64,000 nt of DNA from Fibrobacterota bacterium (GTDB taxonomy: Bacteria; Fibrobacterota; Fibrobacteria; UBA11236), in assembly GCA_019509785.1 (NCBI GenBank), contig JAEKLQ010000052.1, forward strand, positions 24,280 through 88,279. Direction: 5' to 3'. Below, one piece after another: positions 44,994 through 55,678 of the stretch. Within the stretch, counting starts at the first letter, position 1. Every line of letters starts with the position of its first letter. The translations under genes were made by a program, and so were the position numbers. The notes below the pieces were generated by a model. The model was not told the origin of the DNA. It made no database searches and saw only the letters and a program-made list of their open reading frames with translations.

Positions 44994-45176
44994 TCAGATA
45001 AACGACCGCCGCCGCCGCCCGAACAGGCCCGCCAGGCCGTGGCCATGGAGCGGATCGTAGTAGTTGGCTCCGCCCCAGCCCCGCCGTCCCATGGCCGGCC
45101 AGCGAGATCGCCTGCGCCCGCGCATCCAATTGAAGAGCCGGAATGCGATGAAAATCCGCAAGAGTTTACCGAACAT
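44994..45176 (-). CDS. Small Arg/Gly-rich membrane-active protein between proB and proA
   Basis: A 60-residue product starting MFGKLLRIFIAFRLFNWMRG, a short amphipathic or membrane helix, then a basic region with GWGGANYYDPLHGHG. GGGAGG lies 5 nt before ATG 45176 and TATCTT (minus strand, 45210-45205) is a possible -10, so it is probably expressed. Its stop lies 9 bp from the proB stop. Confidence 0.6.
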   Translation of the reverse strand: MFGKLLRIFIAFRLFNWMRGRRRSRWPAMGRRGWGGANYYDPLHGHGLAGLFGRRRRSFI

Positions 45177-45285
45177 GGTTACCTCCCGAGGCCTGCTCTC
45201 TTCGAAGATACCTTCCTGCCGAACCCCTTCCTAGCGCCCTCGGCGCGCCTTTCCGTCCGCGCGGAGCCTTCTTACATTGGCATTA

Positions 45286-46545
45286 ATGGAAGATCTCACC
45301 GCCTACGCCCGGGTCCTGGGCGAAAACGCCCGGGAAGCCTCCCGCCAGGTCCGCGGGCTGCCCCGAGCCAAACGCGATGCCGTATTGAAAGCGGTCGCCG
45401 CCGCCCTCGTCGCGCGCCAGGAGGAAATCCTGGGGGAGAACGCCAAGGACATGGAGGATAGCAAGGAGCGCGGCCTTTCCTCCGCCATGCTCGATCGCCT
45501 GATGCTCAATCCGGCCCGCATCCAGGCCATCGCCAAAAACGTGAAGGACATCGCCCTCCTGCCCGATCCCTTGGGCCGGGTCCTGAGCCGCGCCAAGCGC
45601 AAGGACGGCCTCAAGATCGCGCGGGTCAGCGTGCCTATCGGCACCATCCTCTTCATCTTCGAGTCGCGCCCCAACGTCACCATCGACGGCGGGGCCCTCT
45701 GCCTCAAGAGCGGCAACGCGGTGATCCTGCGCGGCGGCAAGGAGGCGGCCCGTACCAACGCGGTCTTCGCGGACATTTTCCGCACGGCCCTGAAGGCCAA
45801 GGGCGTGGACGAACGCGCCGTGCAGTTGGTGGCGAAACCCGATCATCTCCTCGTCGACGAGCTCTTGCGCGACGTCCGGCACATCGATCTGGTCATCCCG
45901 CGCGGCGGCGAACGGCTCATCCAAAGCGTCGTGGAAAAGGCCCGCGTCCCGGTCATCAAGCATTACAAGGGCGTATGCCACATCTACATCGACAAGACCG
46001 CCGACATGCCGGCGGCCGAGCGCATCGTGGTGAACGCCAAGGCCCAGCGCCCCGGCGTCTGCAACGCCATGGAGACCCTGCTCATCGACGGCCACATCAA
46101 GCCGGCCCAGGTCAAACGCATCCTGGACAGCTTGGTGGAGCATAACGTGGAGCTGCGCGGCGACGAGTTCATCCGCAACCTGCATCCCGGCGTGAAACCG
46201 GCGGTGGAAGCCGATTGGGGCGAGGAGTACCTCGACCTCAAGCTGGCGGTGAAGATGGTGGACGGCGTGGACGAGGCCATCGCGCATATCGCCAAGTACG
46301 GGACCGGGCATACCGATGCGGTGCTTGCCAAGAGCCCCAAGGTCAAAAAAGCTTTCCTGGCCGGCGTGGATTCCTCTTCGGTGATGGTGAACGCTTCCAC
46401 GCGCTTCGCCGACGGCACCGAATACGGCCTGGGCGCAGAGGTGGGGATCAGCACCGACAAGCTGCATGCGCGCGGCCCCATGGGCCTGGAAAGCCTCACC
46501 ACCTACCGCTGGGAAGTGGAAGGGAACGGCCATGTCCGCCAGTAA
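45286..46545 (+). CDS. proA: Glutamate-5-semialdehyde dehydrogenase
   Basis: A 419-residue NADPH enzyme reducing gamma-glutamyl phosphate. Family motifs include [49 protein letters not shown], and the catalytic cysteine in [14 protein letters not shown]. The C-terminal part has [27 protein letters not shown] 45286 is preferred over an upstream TTG. It overlaps hisI by 14 bp. Confidence 0.96.
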   Translation: MEDLTAYARVLGENAREASRQVRGLPRAKRDAVLKAVAAALVARQEEILGENAKDMEDSKERGLSSAMLDRLMLNPARIQAIAKNVKDIALLPDPLGRVLSRAKRKDGLKIARVSVPIGTILFIFESRPNVTIDGGALCLKSGNAVILRGGKEAARTNAVFADIFRTALKAKGVDERAVQLVAKPDHLLVDELLRDVRHIDLVIPRGGERLIQSVVEKARVPVIKHYKGVCHIYIDKTADMPAAERIVVNAKAQRPGVCNAMETLLIDGHIKPAQVKRILDSLVEHNVELRGDEFIRNLHPGVKPAVEADWGEEYLDLKLAVKMVDGVDEAIAHIAKYGTGHTDAVLAKSPKVKKAFLAGVDSSSVMVNASTRFADGTEYGLGAEVGISTDKLHARGPMGLESLTTYRWEVEGNGHVRQ

Positions 46546-46945
46546 CCCCGCCGTTACCCCCGATGCCGAGGCCCTCCTGGGCGCGGTCAAGTTCGGGCCC
46601 GACGGCCTGGTCACCGCGGTGGCCGTGGACGATCGCGACGGCGAGGTGGTCATGCTCGCGCATATGAACCGCGAGTCGTTGGCCCTGACCCTCTCCACCG
46701 GGTTCATGACCTATTGGTCGCGCTCGCGCAAGAAACTTTGGATCAAGGGCGAGACCTCGGGCAATACCCAGAAGGTGGTCGCCGCGCGCCTCGATTGCGA
46801 CGGGGACGCCCTGCTGTTCCGCGTGCTTCCCCAGGGCATCGGCGCGGCCTGCCACGAAGGCTACAAGAGCTGTTTCTTCCGCGAACGCAAGGGCGCGGCC
46901 TGGGAAGTCCAAGGAAAGCCCCTGGCGGCCCCGGACGCCCGATAA
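46532..46945 (+). CDS. hisI: Phosphoribosyl-AMP cyclohydrolase
   Basis: A 137-residue monofunctional HisI opening the adenine ring of PR-AMP in histidine synthesis. Motifs: [39 protein letters not shown], and the zinc ligands [11 protein letters not shown] plus [13 protein letters not shown]. No hisE domain is fused. It starts inside the end of proA with GAAGGGA upstream, an unusual pairing of proline and histidine genes. Confidence 0.95.
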   Translation: MSASNPAVTPDAEALLGAVKFGPDGLVTAVAVDDRDGEVVMLAHMNRESLALTLSTGFMTYWSRSRKKLWIKGETSGNTQKVVAARLDCDGDALLFRVLPQGIGAACHEGYKSCFFRERKGAAWEVQGKPLAAPDAR

Positions 46946-46995
46946 ATCCGCCCTCGGCGGACCTTTCGCGAGGTTTTGTTCCCCGGGACCAGCCC

Positions 46996-48542
46996 ATGCC
47001 CACGCCTTCCGCAACCGAAGTTTTCGAATCCGCCCTGCGCGCCGACTGGGCGCGCCGCGGCTGGGATCCCGCGGGCCTGACCCTTTTAGTTGGTGTTTCC
47101 GGAGGCGCCGATTCCATCGCCCTCCTGAACGTCTGCCACCGCCAGGCTCCCCGGCTCGGCCTTCGCCTCCTCGCCGTCCATATCGATCATCGTCTCCGCC
47201 CCGAATCCGCCCAAGACGCCGCCTTCGTCGCGCACGCCTGTTCCGAACTGGGGGTCGGCCTGCAGACTTTCGTTCTCGATCCCGCGTCCCGGGCGCCGCG
47301 CGAATCGATCGAGATGTGGGCGCGACGCGAACGCTACGCCCGCTTCGAGGCCGCCGCGACGGAGACCGGGGCCGACTTCATCCTCACCGCCCATCACCGG
47401 GACGATCTCGTCGAGACCTTTTTCCAGCGCCTGTACCGCGGCACCGGTCCCCGCGGCCTAGCCGCCATCCCTTTCCGCCGCGGCCGCATCGTCCGTCCTC
47501 TGCTCGATCGTACCCGCGGCGAGATCCGCGCCTACGCCGCTGCCCTGGGCTCCGCCTGGCGCGAGGACGCCAGCAACGCCGACGTTACCCTTAACCGCAA
47601 TTGGTTCCGCCACCGATACCTGCCGGCCCTGCGCGCCCGCGAGCCCGATATCGATGCGCGCGTGGCCGCCATGGCAGCGGACATCGCCTCCATCGGCATC
47701 GGGTTCGATTCCCTGGAAGCCATGGACCAGGCGATGCGCAAGGACGATGCGGGTTCGGCGTATCTCGATCCGGCCGTGGTTGCCGAAAAGGTCCACGGGG
47801 AAGATCGCGAATCCCTCCGTTACTGGTTGCAATCCCTGTCTCGCGCGGCCGCGCCTTCCACCGGATTGGAAACCGCGCCGACGGTTACGCCCGCGATACT
47901 GCGCGAGTTCCTGCGGCAATGGGCCTTAGATTCCGACGCGCTGCGGGTGCAAATCGCGCCGGAGCTCGCCTTCGTCCGGGAAAAACGCGGGATTTATTGC
48001 GTGCGCGCTGGTTCCCTCTCGGAAAGCGGCGATCCGCAGGCAAAAAAAACCTGCTCCCCCCAGGCCCAAAGGGTTATACTGGATAATGGCTCGGTCTTGG
48101 CCACATGGCGTTGGGGCGAGCGGAAGTTTACCTTAACGGCGCGCCGGTATCCCAGGCCCGCGGACCTGGCGTACCCGGCGTCCTCGGAGGAGAGGGCGAT
48201 CTTTGATGCGGACCGTATTTCGTGTACATTACAGGTACGAATCCGGAAGGACGGCGATCACTTTTCTCCCTTGGGAACCCAAAGCCGGTCGCGCAAATTG
48301 AAGACTTTTTTCAACGAGGAGAAGGTTCCTGCCGCCCTGAGGGATTCGCTTCCCATCGTCGTGTCATGCCATGGGGCGGGCGGGACGGCGGATGGCGAAT
48401 CCGATAAGCACTCCGACGATGCCGGAATCCCGACGGGAGATCATAGCGCGGGAGAAATCCCGGCTTGGGTCCCCGGTTACGGGATTTCAGATTTCTTCAA
48501 GGTCCGTGGCAGTACCACCCACATCCTGGAATTGGTGATGAT

Positions 48543-48558
<16 letters not shown>
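46996..48558 (+). CDS. tilS: tRNA(Ile)-lysidine synthetase
   Basis: A 520-residue enzyme modifying C34 of tRNA-Ile(CAU) to lysidine. The PP-loop motif SGGADS is at residues 35-40. [17 protein letters not shown] and [26 protein letters not shown] motifs follow. A middle domain and a C-terminal TilS_C domain ([32 protein letters not shown]) are present. ATG 46996 begins right before the conserved region. Its end overlaps ftsH by 16 bp, the classical tilS-ftsH order. Confidence 0.95.
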
Positions 48559-50708
<2,150 letters not shown>

Positions 50709-50730
50709 TCCCATCGGATTGAACTTCCAG

Positions 50731-50762
50731 AAGACCCCGCGCCCAGCGGGGTCTTTCTTTTT
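50731..50762 (+). terminator. Intrinsic terminator of tilS-ftsH
   Basis: AAGACCCCGC (50731-50740) pairs perfectly with GCGGGGTCTT (50746-50755) around a 5-nt loop, followed by a T-rich tract. Confidence 0.9.
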
Positions 50763-50799
50763 CCGGGATGTTTTAGGGAGAACAGGGGAGAGCGGAAGC

Positions 50800-51675
50800 G
50801 TGAGCGAGAGGAATCCCTGGGGCGCCCCCATCGTTACCGTACAGCCCCGTCCCTGGCGGGCCGGGGATATAATCCTGGGCGGGGACCGGCCGCTGTTGAT
50901 GGGTATCCTCAATGTTACCCCGGACTCCTTCTTCGACGGGGGCAAGCACGCAGGCGTGGACGAGGCCTTGCGGTTCGCCGAAGCCTTACTGGAAGCCGGG
51001 GCGGACATCCTCGACGTGGGCGGGGAGTCGACCCGGCCCGGGGCCGAACCGGTCGCGGAGGCCGAGGAACTGGCCCGTACCCGGCCCGTGGTGGACGCCA
51101 TCTGGAAGCGCTTCGCGGTTCCCATCTCCATCGACACGATGAAAGCGAACGTGGCGCGGGCGGCCCTGGAAGCGGGCGCCAGCATCATCAACGATATCAG
51201 CGCCATGGAGCGGGATCCCCTGATGCTGGAGGTTCCCCAGGCCTTCGGCGCCGGCCTGGTCCTGAACCATATGCGCGGCACCCCTAAGGATATGCAGCGC
51301 GCCCCGTCGTACCTGGATGTCGTGGTCGAAGTGCGGGACTACCTGATGGGACGGGTGCAGTTGCTGGCCGCCATGGGAGTGGCGGCCGATCGCATCGCGG
51401 TGGATCCAGGCATCGGATTCGGGAAACGGCCGAAGGACAATTACGCCTTGCTCGAACATCTCGAAGCCCTGGACGGATTGGGCTGTCCCATCATGATCGG
51501 CGCTTCCCGCAAGTCCTTCATCGGTAAGACCGAGGGATTGGCGGATTCGGATCGCCTCATCCCCAGCGTGGCGGTCGCCCTCTTTGCCGCCCTCAAGGGT
51601 GCTTCCATCCTGCGCGTACATGACGTGGGGGAGACGCGCGAGGCGCTGGCCATGATCGCGGCCGTGCGCGGGTAA
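50800..51675 (+). CDS. folP: Dihydropteroate synthase
   Basis: A 291-residue folate enzyme joining pABA to the pterin. Signature 1 is LMGILNVTPDSFFDGG, signature 2 is ADILDVGGESTRPGAEPV, then SIDTMKANVARAALEAGASIIND, LNHMRGTPKDMQ, DPGIGFGKRPKDNY and GASRKSFIG. GTG 50800 follows GGGGAGAG and lies beyond the ftsH terminator, so it is preferred to an upstream ATG inside that terminator region. Confidence 0.95.
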   Translation: MSERNPWGAPIVTVQPRPWRAGDIILGGDRPLLMGILNVTPDSFFDGGKHAGVDEALRFAEALLEAGADILDVGGESTRPGAEPVAEAEELARTRPVVDAIWKRFAVPISIDTMKANVARAALEAGASIINDISAMERDPLMLEVPQAFGAGLVLNHMRGTPKDMQRAPSYLDVVVEVRDYLMGRVQLLAAMGVAADRIAVDPGIGFGKRPKDNYALLEHLEALDGLGCPIMIGASRKSFIGKTEGLADSDRLIPSVAVALFAALKGASILRVHDVGETREALAMIAAVRG

Positions 51676-51760
51676 ATTCCCCGCGATGGTTCGGCCCGCA
51701 AGCCCTGGGGCAAACCCCCGGCATCGCCGTAGGCACTAAAAAGGCCTCGGGAGGAGAGCA

Positions 51761-52576
51761 ATGGTACGTAAAGCGATAGCCTTCGGATTGGCCGTCCTGG
51801 GCGCCGCCGTAACGATCCGCGCGGATGGGTTGATGGAAAGCCCGCCCGCCCGCAATTGGTACTGCGGCTTCACCACCAAGCCGGATGAAATCCTGAACAA
51901 CCGCGCCCAATTCCCCGCCTGCTCTACCGCTTTCGCGGCCATCCCCATGGCCGGCTACAACTTCATGACCGTGGTGACCCATTCCTGGGGCCGCGCCAAG
52001 ACCACGCCCTTGCCCGAGCACGTGTGCAGCTTCAATAGCGAAACGTGGAAAGGGGCGCAAACCCCCTGGGACGTACCCATGGATTGGTTCACGACCCCGA
52101 TGAAGCCCGGCCTTCAATCCATTACCTGGAACGTCGCCTGGGGCCCGCATTACGACGACACGCGCGATTTCAGTTATTGGATCACCAAGGCCGGCTTCGT
52201 ATTCTCGCCCACCCGCGAATTGACCTGGGACGATTTCGAGACCGAACCCTTCTGCATGGAACTCTATGACGACAAGAATCCCGCGGCCAACCCCAACATC
52301 ATCGTGGACAAGACGCTTCAGAAATTCACGACCCGATGTACCGTGCCGGCCCGCAGCGGCCATCACGTGATTTACGGCGAATGGGGCCGGAACGAATCCA
52401 CCTTGCAGCGATTCCACGGTTGCATCGACGTGGCCTTCGGGGCCGATCCGATACGGCCAAGCGACCGGCGGGCAGGGCGGGCCGAGATCGCGCCTAGCGC
52501 GGTGGATGTCTTGGGGCGCGTCCAGAACCGGGCAAAGGTTCGGACCTGGAAAATCCCGTTGAGGCCGCCCGATTAG
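51761..52576 (+). CDS. AA10-type lytic polysaccharide monooxygenase-like protein with Asp at the mature N-terminus
   Basis: A 271-residue secreted protein. Signal peptide residues are 1-21 (ending TIRA). The mature start is DGLMESPPARNWYCG, where AA10 enzymes have HG-x-ESPxSR. The rest matches AA10: WNVAWGPHYDDTRDFSYWIT with the second copper His at residue 130, EPFCMELYDD, CTVPARSGHHVIYGEWGR and HGCIDVAFG. The first ligand codon (51824-51826) is GAT rather than CAT or CAC. Without His1 and its amino group pattern, normal copper chemistry is unlikely, so it may be a polysaccharide-binding relic, a new metal site or a sequence error. GGAGGAG-type site precedes the ATG. Confidence 0.85.
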   Translation: MVRKAIAFGLAVLGAAVTIRADGLMESPPARNWYCGFTTKPDEILNNRAQFPACSTAFAAIPMAGYNFMTVVTHSWGRAKTTPLPEHVCSFNSETWKGAQTPWDVPMDWFTTPMKPGLQSITWNVAWGPHYDDTRDFSYWITKAGFVFSPTRELTWDDFETEPFCMELYDDKNPAANPNIIVDKTLQKFTTRCTVPARSGHHVIYGEWGRNESTLQRFHGCIDVAFGADPIRPSDRRAGRAEIAPSAVDVLGRVQNRAKVRTWKIPLRPPD

Positions 52577-52886
52577 AACATTCCGCCACGGATGCGCCGG
52601 GTAAAAATCCGCTCCCTTCCTGCGGTTCCCTTCCCTAGGGGTCCTCGAATTCGGTTGTTTTCATCTGGAAATGCTAATTCCGGGATGAAGCCGCCAAACT
52701 GGGCGCGATAGCGTTATCTTCTTCGGAGGGGCGGATGGATCGAGATCTTCCGCGCGAATGCCAAAGCCATCCGGGGGCCGGTGTATGGGCGATGGCGTTT
52801 TCATTTGGAAATGTTTATTTCGAGGACTGCCCAAGATACGTACGTCTTCGGCAGTATTATGCCTGAAACGGGTTAAAGGGGACAGC
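52577..52886 (+). promoter_or_regulatory. Regulatory region with a duplicated promoter block
   Basis: GTTTTCATCTGGAAATG (52657-52673) and GTTTTCATTTGGAAATG (52797-52813) are 140 nt apart. Each is followed, at the same 58-nt distance, by a -10-like box (TATCTT at 52715, TATTAT at 52855). After the first copy, GGAGGGG precedes a 43-codon frame (52735-52866) that runs across the second copy and could be a leader peptide. The second copy probably drives the DUF1080 gene. Confidence 0.5.
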
Positions 52887-53942
52887 ATGGTAAATCGCTT
52901 TTTTGTGAAGTCGGCCGCGGCCGGCGCGGCTCTTGCCGTTGTGATCGGCATCGCGGCACAAACCGCCCAAGCCCAAACCATCCCCACGGTGACCCTTCCC
53001 AAGCCCGATTCAGCGGGCTGGATCAAGGTATTCCGCGGCGACAACCAAAGCGACTTCTCGTTGTACACGGGAAACGGGTCGCCCGCCCAGGAAGCCTCCG
53101 CGGCGCCCTTCGGGAAAGTCTTCTTCGTCCAGGGCGGCGACACTATCCGCACCGTAGGCCAACCCAACGGTCAGCTCATCTTCAAACAGGTTTTCTCCCA
53201 TTACATCATGGAAGTGCAGCTCCGTTGGCCGGGTAACGTCTACAATACGGGGTCGATGGAAAAGGTCCAGTGGAATGATCAGGGCCAAGGCGGCGGGCTT
53301 CCCGAATGCATCGAATCCCAAGGCGATCCCAACCAGGGCATCGGGCAGGTCTGGTGCCTGGGGGCCAACGGCGCCCGCCCCTGGATCACCTTCCACGGGA
53401 AGTCGGACGCCACCCATGGCGCCCAAGTCGACAGCACCCAGCCGGTGATGAGTTTCGGGGGCGCGGGCGGTTTGAATTGCATCGTCGGTTTCCCGGGTTG
53501 GCAAAAACCCTATCCTTCCACCGTGGCATCGCATGGCTGGGTCACCATGCGGACGGAGGTCCACGGCAAGGACACCACGCGCCATTTCGTCGACGGACAG
53601 AAGGTGATGGAGTACTGGAATCCCCGCATCGCGCATACCAATGACGCCAACAACGTGGTGAAAACCCTCACCGAAGGCATGATCACGGTCCAATCCGAAG
53701 GCGGCGAAGTCTGGTATCGGGGCTGGCGCATCAAGCTTTTGCCGGAGGACCCATTGTACAAATCCCTGTACCCGAGTACAGGACTGCTAGCGGCCTCGCG
53801 TCCGGTGCGTATGGGCCCGGAGGCTTATCATTTGGGGTTCAATGGCTCGACGCTGACGATCCTTTCGGAGGGCCGCGAAGTTTCGGACCTGACGGGAAGG
53901 AAGATCGAGAACCTGGTGCCTAAGGGCCTTCTGAAGCCCTGA
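52887..53942 (+). CDS. Secreted DUF1080 (3-keto-disaccharide hydrolase-like) protein
   Basis: A 351-residue exported protein (signal ending TAQAQ). The DUF1080 jelly-roll is visible as WIKVFRGDNQSDFSLYTG, IRTVGQPNGQLIFKQVFSHY, MEVQLRWPG, PECIESQGDPNQGIGQVW, MRTEVHGKDTTRHFVDGQKV and GGEVWYRGWRIKLL. Family members bind or cleave glucans and 3-keto sugars. The last 45 residues (SRPVRMGPEAYHLGFNGS; SDLTGRKIENL) resemble a C-terminal sorting-type domain of FCB secreted proteins. AAAGGGGA precedes ATG 52887. It overlaps the convergent sigma gene by 23 bp. Confidence 0.85.
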   Translation: MVNRFFVKSAAAGAALAVVIGIAAQTAQAQTIPTVTLPKPDSAGWIKVFRGDNQSDFSLYTGNGSPAQEASAAPFGKVFFVQGGDTIRTVGQPNGQLIFKQVFSHYIMEVQLRWPGNVYNTGSMEKVQWNDQGQGGGLPECIESQGDPNQGIGQVWCLGANGARPWITFHGKSDATHGAQVDSTQPVMSFGGAGGLNCIVGFPGWQKPYPSTVASHGWVTMRTEVHGKDTTRHFVDGQKVMEYWNPRIAHTNDANNVVKTLTEGMITVQSEGGEVWYRGWRIKLLPEDPLYKSLYPSTGLLAASRPVRMGPEAYHLGFNGSTLTILSEGREVSDLTGRKIENLVPKGLLKP

Positions 53943-55182
53943 GGGGATGGGCCGGCCCTTGCGCGGCTTGGGCCATCTTCCCCTTCAGGAACTCCTTCTC
54001 GGTCCCCGACGCGGTCAAAGCGAGGGCCCGGCCGAAATGATCCGAGGCGGGCATGCATTCCCCCAACCGCAAATACGCTTCCCCCAAGCTCGCATGCAGC
54101 AAGTAGTAGTCCTTCATTTTGGGATGCGCTTCGAGCTCTTTCAACAGCGCGAGCGCCGCGCCGGGACCTGAGGTCTGGAACAGGATGATGGCCCGGTTCA
54201 GTTCGATCACGGGATTGTCTTTCAATTCCGCCAGGGCGGCGTAGAACTGGTCGATGGACTTCCAATCCGTCGATGCGAAATCCGCGGCCGAGCAATGCGC
54301 CGCCGCGATCGCGGCCTCCAGATGGTACTCGCTCAGTTCCTCGCCTTGCGCGGCCTCGGCAAGGTAATGATGCCCCCAGGCGATCAATTCCCCGTTCCAC
54401 CGAGAGCGATCCTGGCTTCCGAAGAGGACCAGCGCGCCATGATGGTCGATACGGCTATCCAGCCGGGCGGTATGGAAGCACATCAGGCTCATCAGGGCCA
54501 GGGAAGATCGGTGGCTCGGTAGCTGATCGATGATCAGGCGGCAGAGACGCATGGCTTCGCCGCAGAGATCCTTGCGAATCAGGATTTCCGGATGGGACGA
54601 GTTGTAGCCTTCGTTGAACAAGAGGTAGATGCAGGTTTGCAGGCTGCGGATGCGGGTGGCGAAGTCCTCGCCGGATGGGATTTCCATCGGCAGGTTGCGG
54701 CGGCGGAATTCCTGCTTGGCGCGGGACAGGCGCTTTTCGATCGCGTCCGGCTTGGACAAGAGCGCGGAGGCGATCTCGCGGATGCTGAACCCGCACAGGA
54801 TGTTCAAGGCCAGGACCACGCGGCTTTCCGGCGGCAGCGCCGGATGGCAGCAGACGAACATCATGCGAAGCATGGAGTCGCCCACCTGCTTTTCCTGGAA
54901 GATGGCGTCCAAGTCGGCGGGAGCGGCGATCTCGTAGGCGATGGCCTCCGCGTTCTTTTCCAGGAAGCGATCCCGCTTCAGGTGGTTCAGCACCTTGCGC
55001 TTGGCCACCGTCAGGACCCACGCGCTGGGATTTTCGGGAATAGGCCCGAAGGACCATTGGTTAAAGGCCTGGAGCAAGGTCTCCTGGACCATGTCTTCGG
55101 CCAATGCGAGATTCCGGATGCCGAAAATCCGGGCCAGCAGGGAAAGGATCCGGCCCGCTTCGTGCCGGAAAAAATGATCCAT
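53920..55182 (-). CDS. ECF42-type sigma factor with C-terminal TPR-like domain
   Basis: A 420-residue sigma factor. Region 2 (IRNLALAEDMVQETLLQAFNQW; NPSAWVLTVAKRKVLNHLKRD) and region 4 (LNILCGFSIREIASALLSKPDAIEKRLSRAKQEF) are at the N-terminus. The remaining 230 residues are a helical TPR-like domain (LYLLFNEGYNSS type motif; AALAELKDNPVIELNRAIIL). This architecture, with a YCII/DGPF gene directly upstream, is that of the ECF42 group, which has no classical anti-sigma factor. ATG 55182 is used; a longer frame overlaps the YCII gene. Confidence 0.9.
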   Translation of the reverse strand: MDHFFRHEAGRILSLLARIFGIRNLALAEDMVQETLLQAFNQWSFGPIPENPSAWVLTVAKRKVLNHLKRDRFLEKNAEAIAYEIAAPADLDAIFQEKQVGDSMLRMMFVCCHPALPPESRVVLALNILCGFSIREIASALLSKPDAIEKRLSRAKQEFRRRNLPMEIPSGEDFATRIRSLQTCIYLLFNEGYNSSHPEILIRKDLCGEAMRLCRLIIDQLPSHRSSLALMSLMCFHTARLDSRIDHHGALVLFGSQDRSRWNGELIAWGHHYLAEAAQGEELSEYHLEAAIAAAHCSAADFASTDWKSIDQFYAALAELKDNPVIELNRAIILFQTSGPGAALALLKELEAHPKMKDYYLLHASLGEAYLRLGECMPASDHFGRALALTASGTEKEFLKGKMAQAAQGPAHPLRASEGP

Positions 55183-55235
55183 GGAAGGGAAGGCGCCCGG
55201 GCCCCCGGGCTTTCCCGGGCCGCCCCCGGCCGGAT

Positions 55236-55574
55236 CTACATCTTGGGGCCTAATTTCCTGACCTCCAGTTGGCAGTGATCGAGAAGGGGGCAATCTTTCA
55301 CCAGGCCCACGGCCTCGTCATAGTCCTTGGCGAGAAGGATGACGTAGCCGCCTATGATGTCCTTGCTTTCCAGGAACGGCCCGTCGGTCAACACCGTGCG
55401 TTTGTCCTTGAGCAAGCGGCCCGTTCCCGGTTCCAAAGGGTTGCCGCCCTTATAGCGACCGGCGGCGGTCATCTTCTCCATCCAGGGGCGATAGGCGTTC
55501 ATCCGTTGTTGCATGATTTCGGGCGAAACGCCGTTGTAGTCGTATCCGCGGACCAACAGCAAGAATTCTTCCAT
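55236..55574 (-). CDS. YCII/DGPF domain protein
   Basis: A 112-residue protein of the YCII-related family with the DGPF motif in VLTDGPFLESKDIIGGYVIL. Such proteins are typically encoded beside ECF42 sigma factors, and their biochemical role is not settled. AAGGAG sits 7 nt before the ATG. It lies 53 bp upstream of the sigma gene on the same strand. Confidence 0.9.
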   Translation of the reverse strand: MEEFLLLVRGYDYNGVSPEIMQQRMNAYRPWMEKMTAAGRYKGGNPLEPGTGRLLKDKRTVLTDGPFLESKDIIGGYVILLAKDYDEAVGLVKDCPLLDHCQLEVRKLGPKM

Positions 55575-55678
55575 GATGGGCTCCTTTCAAAAGCCGGAGG
55601 TCCCGAAAAGGTCCCTTCCATCGCTATGACAATCAGGCCCGGCCGGGGCGGACATCTTTTCAAAGCTAATCTTTCCGG

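Noticed and set aside
50719..50799. Upstream ATG for folP at 50719
   Set aside because: The segment contains the ftsH terminator hairpin and encodes non-conserved residues; GTG 50800 with a better ribosome site is preferred.
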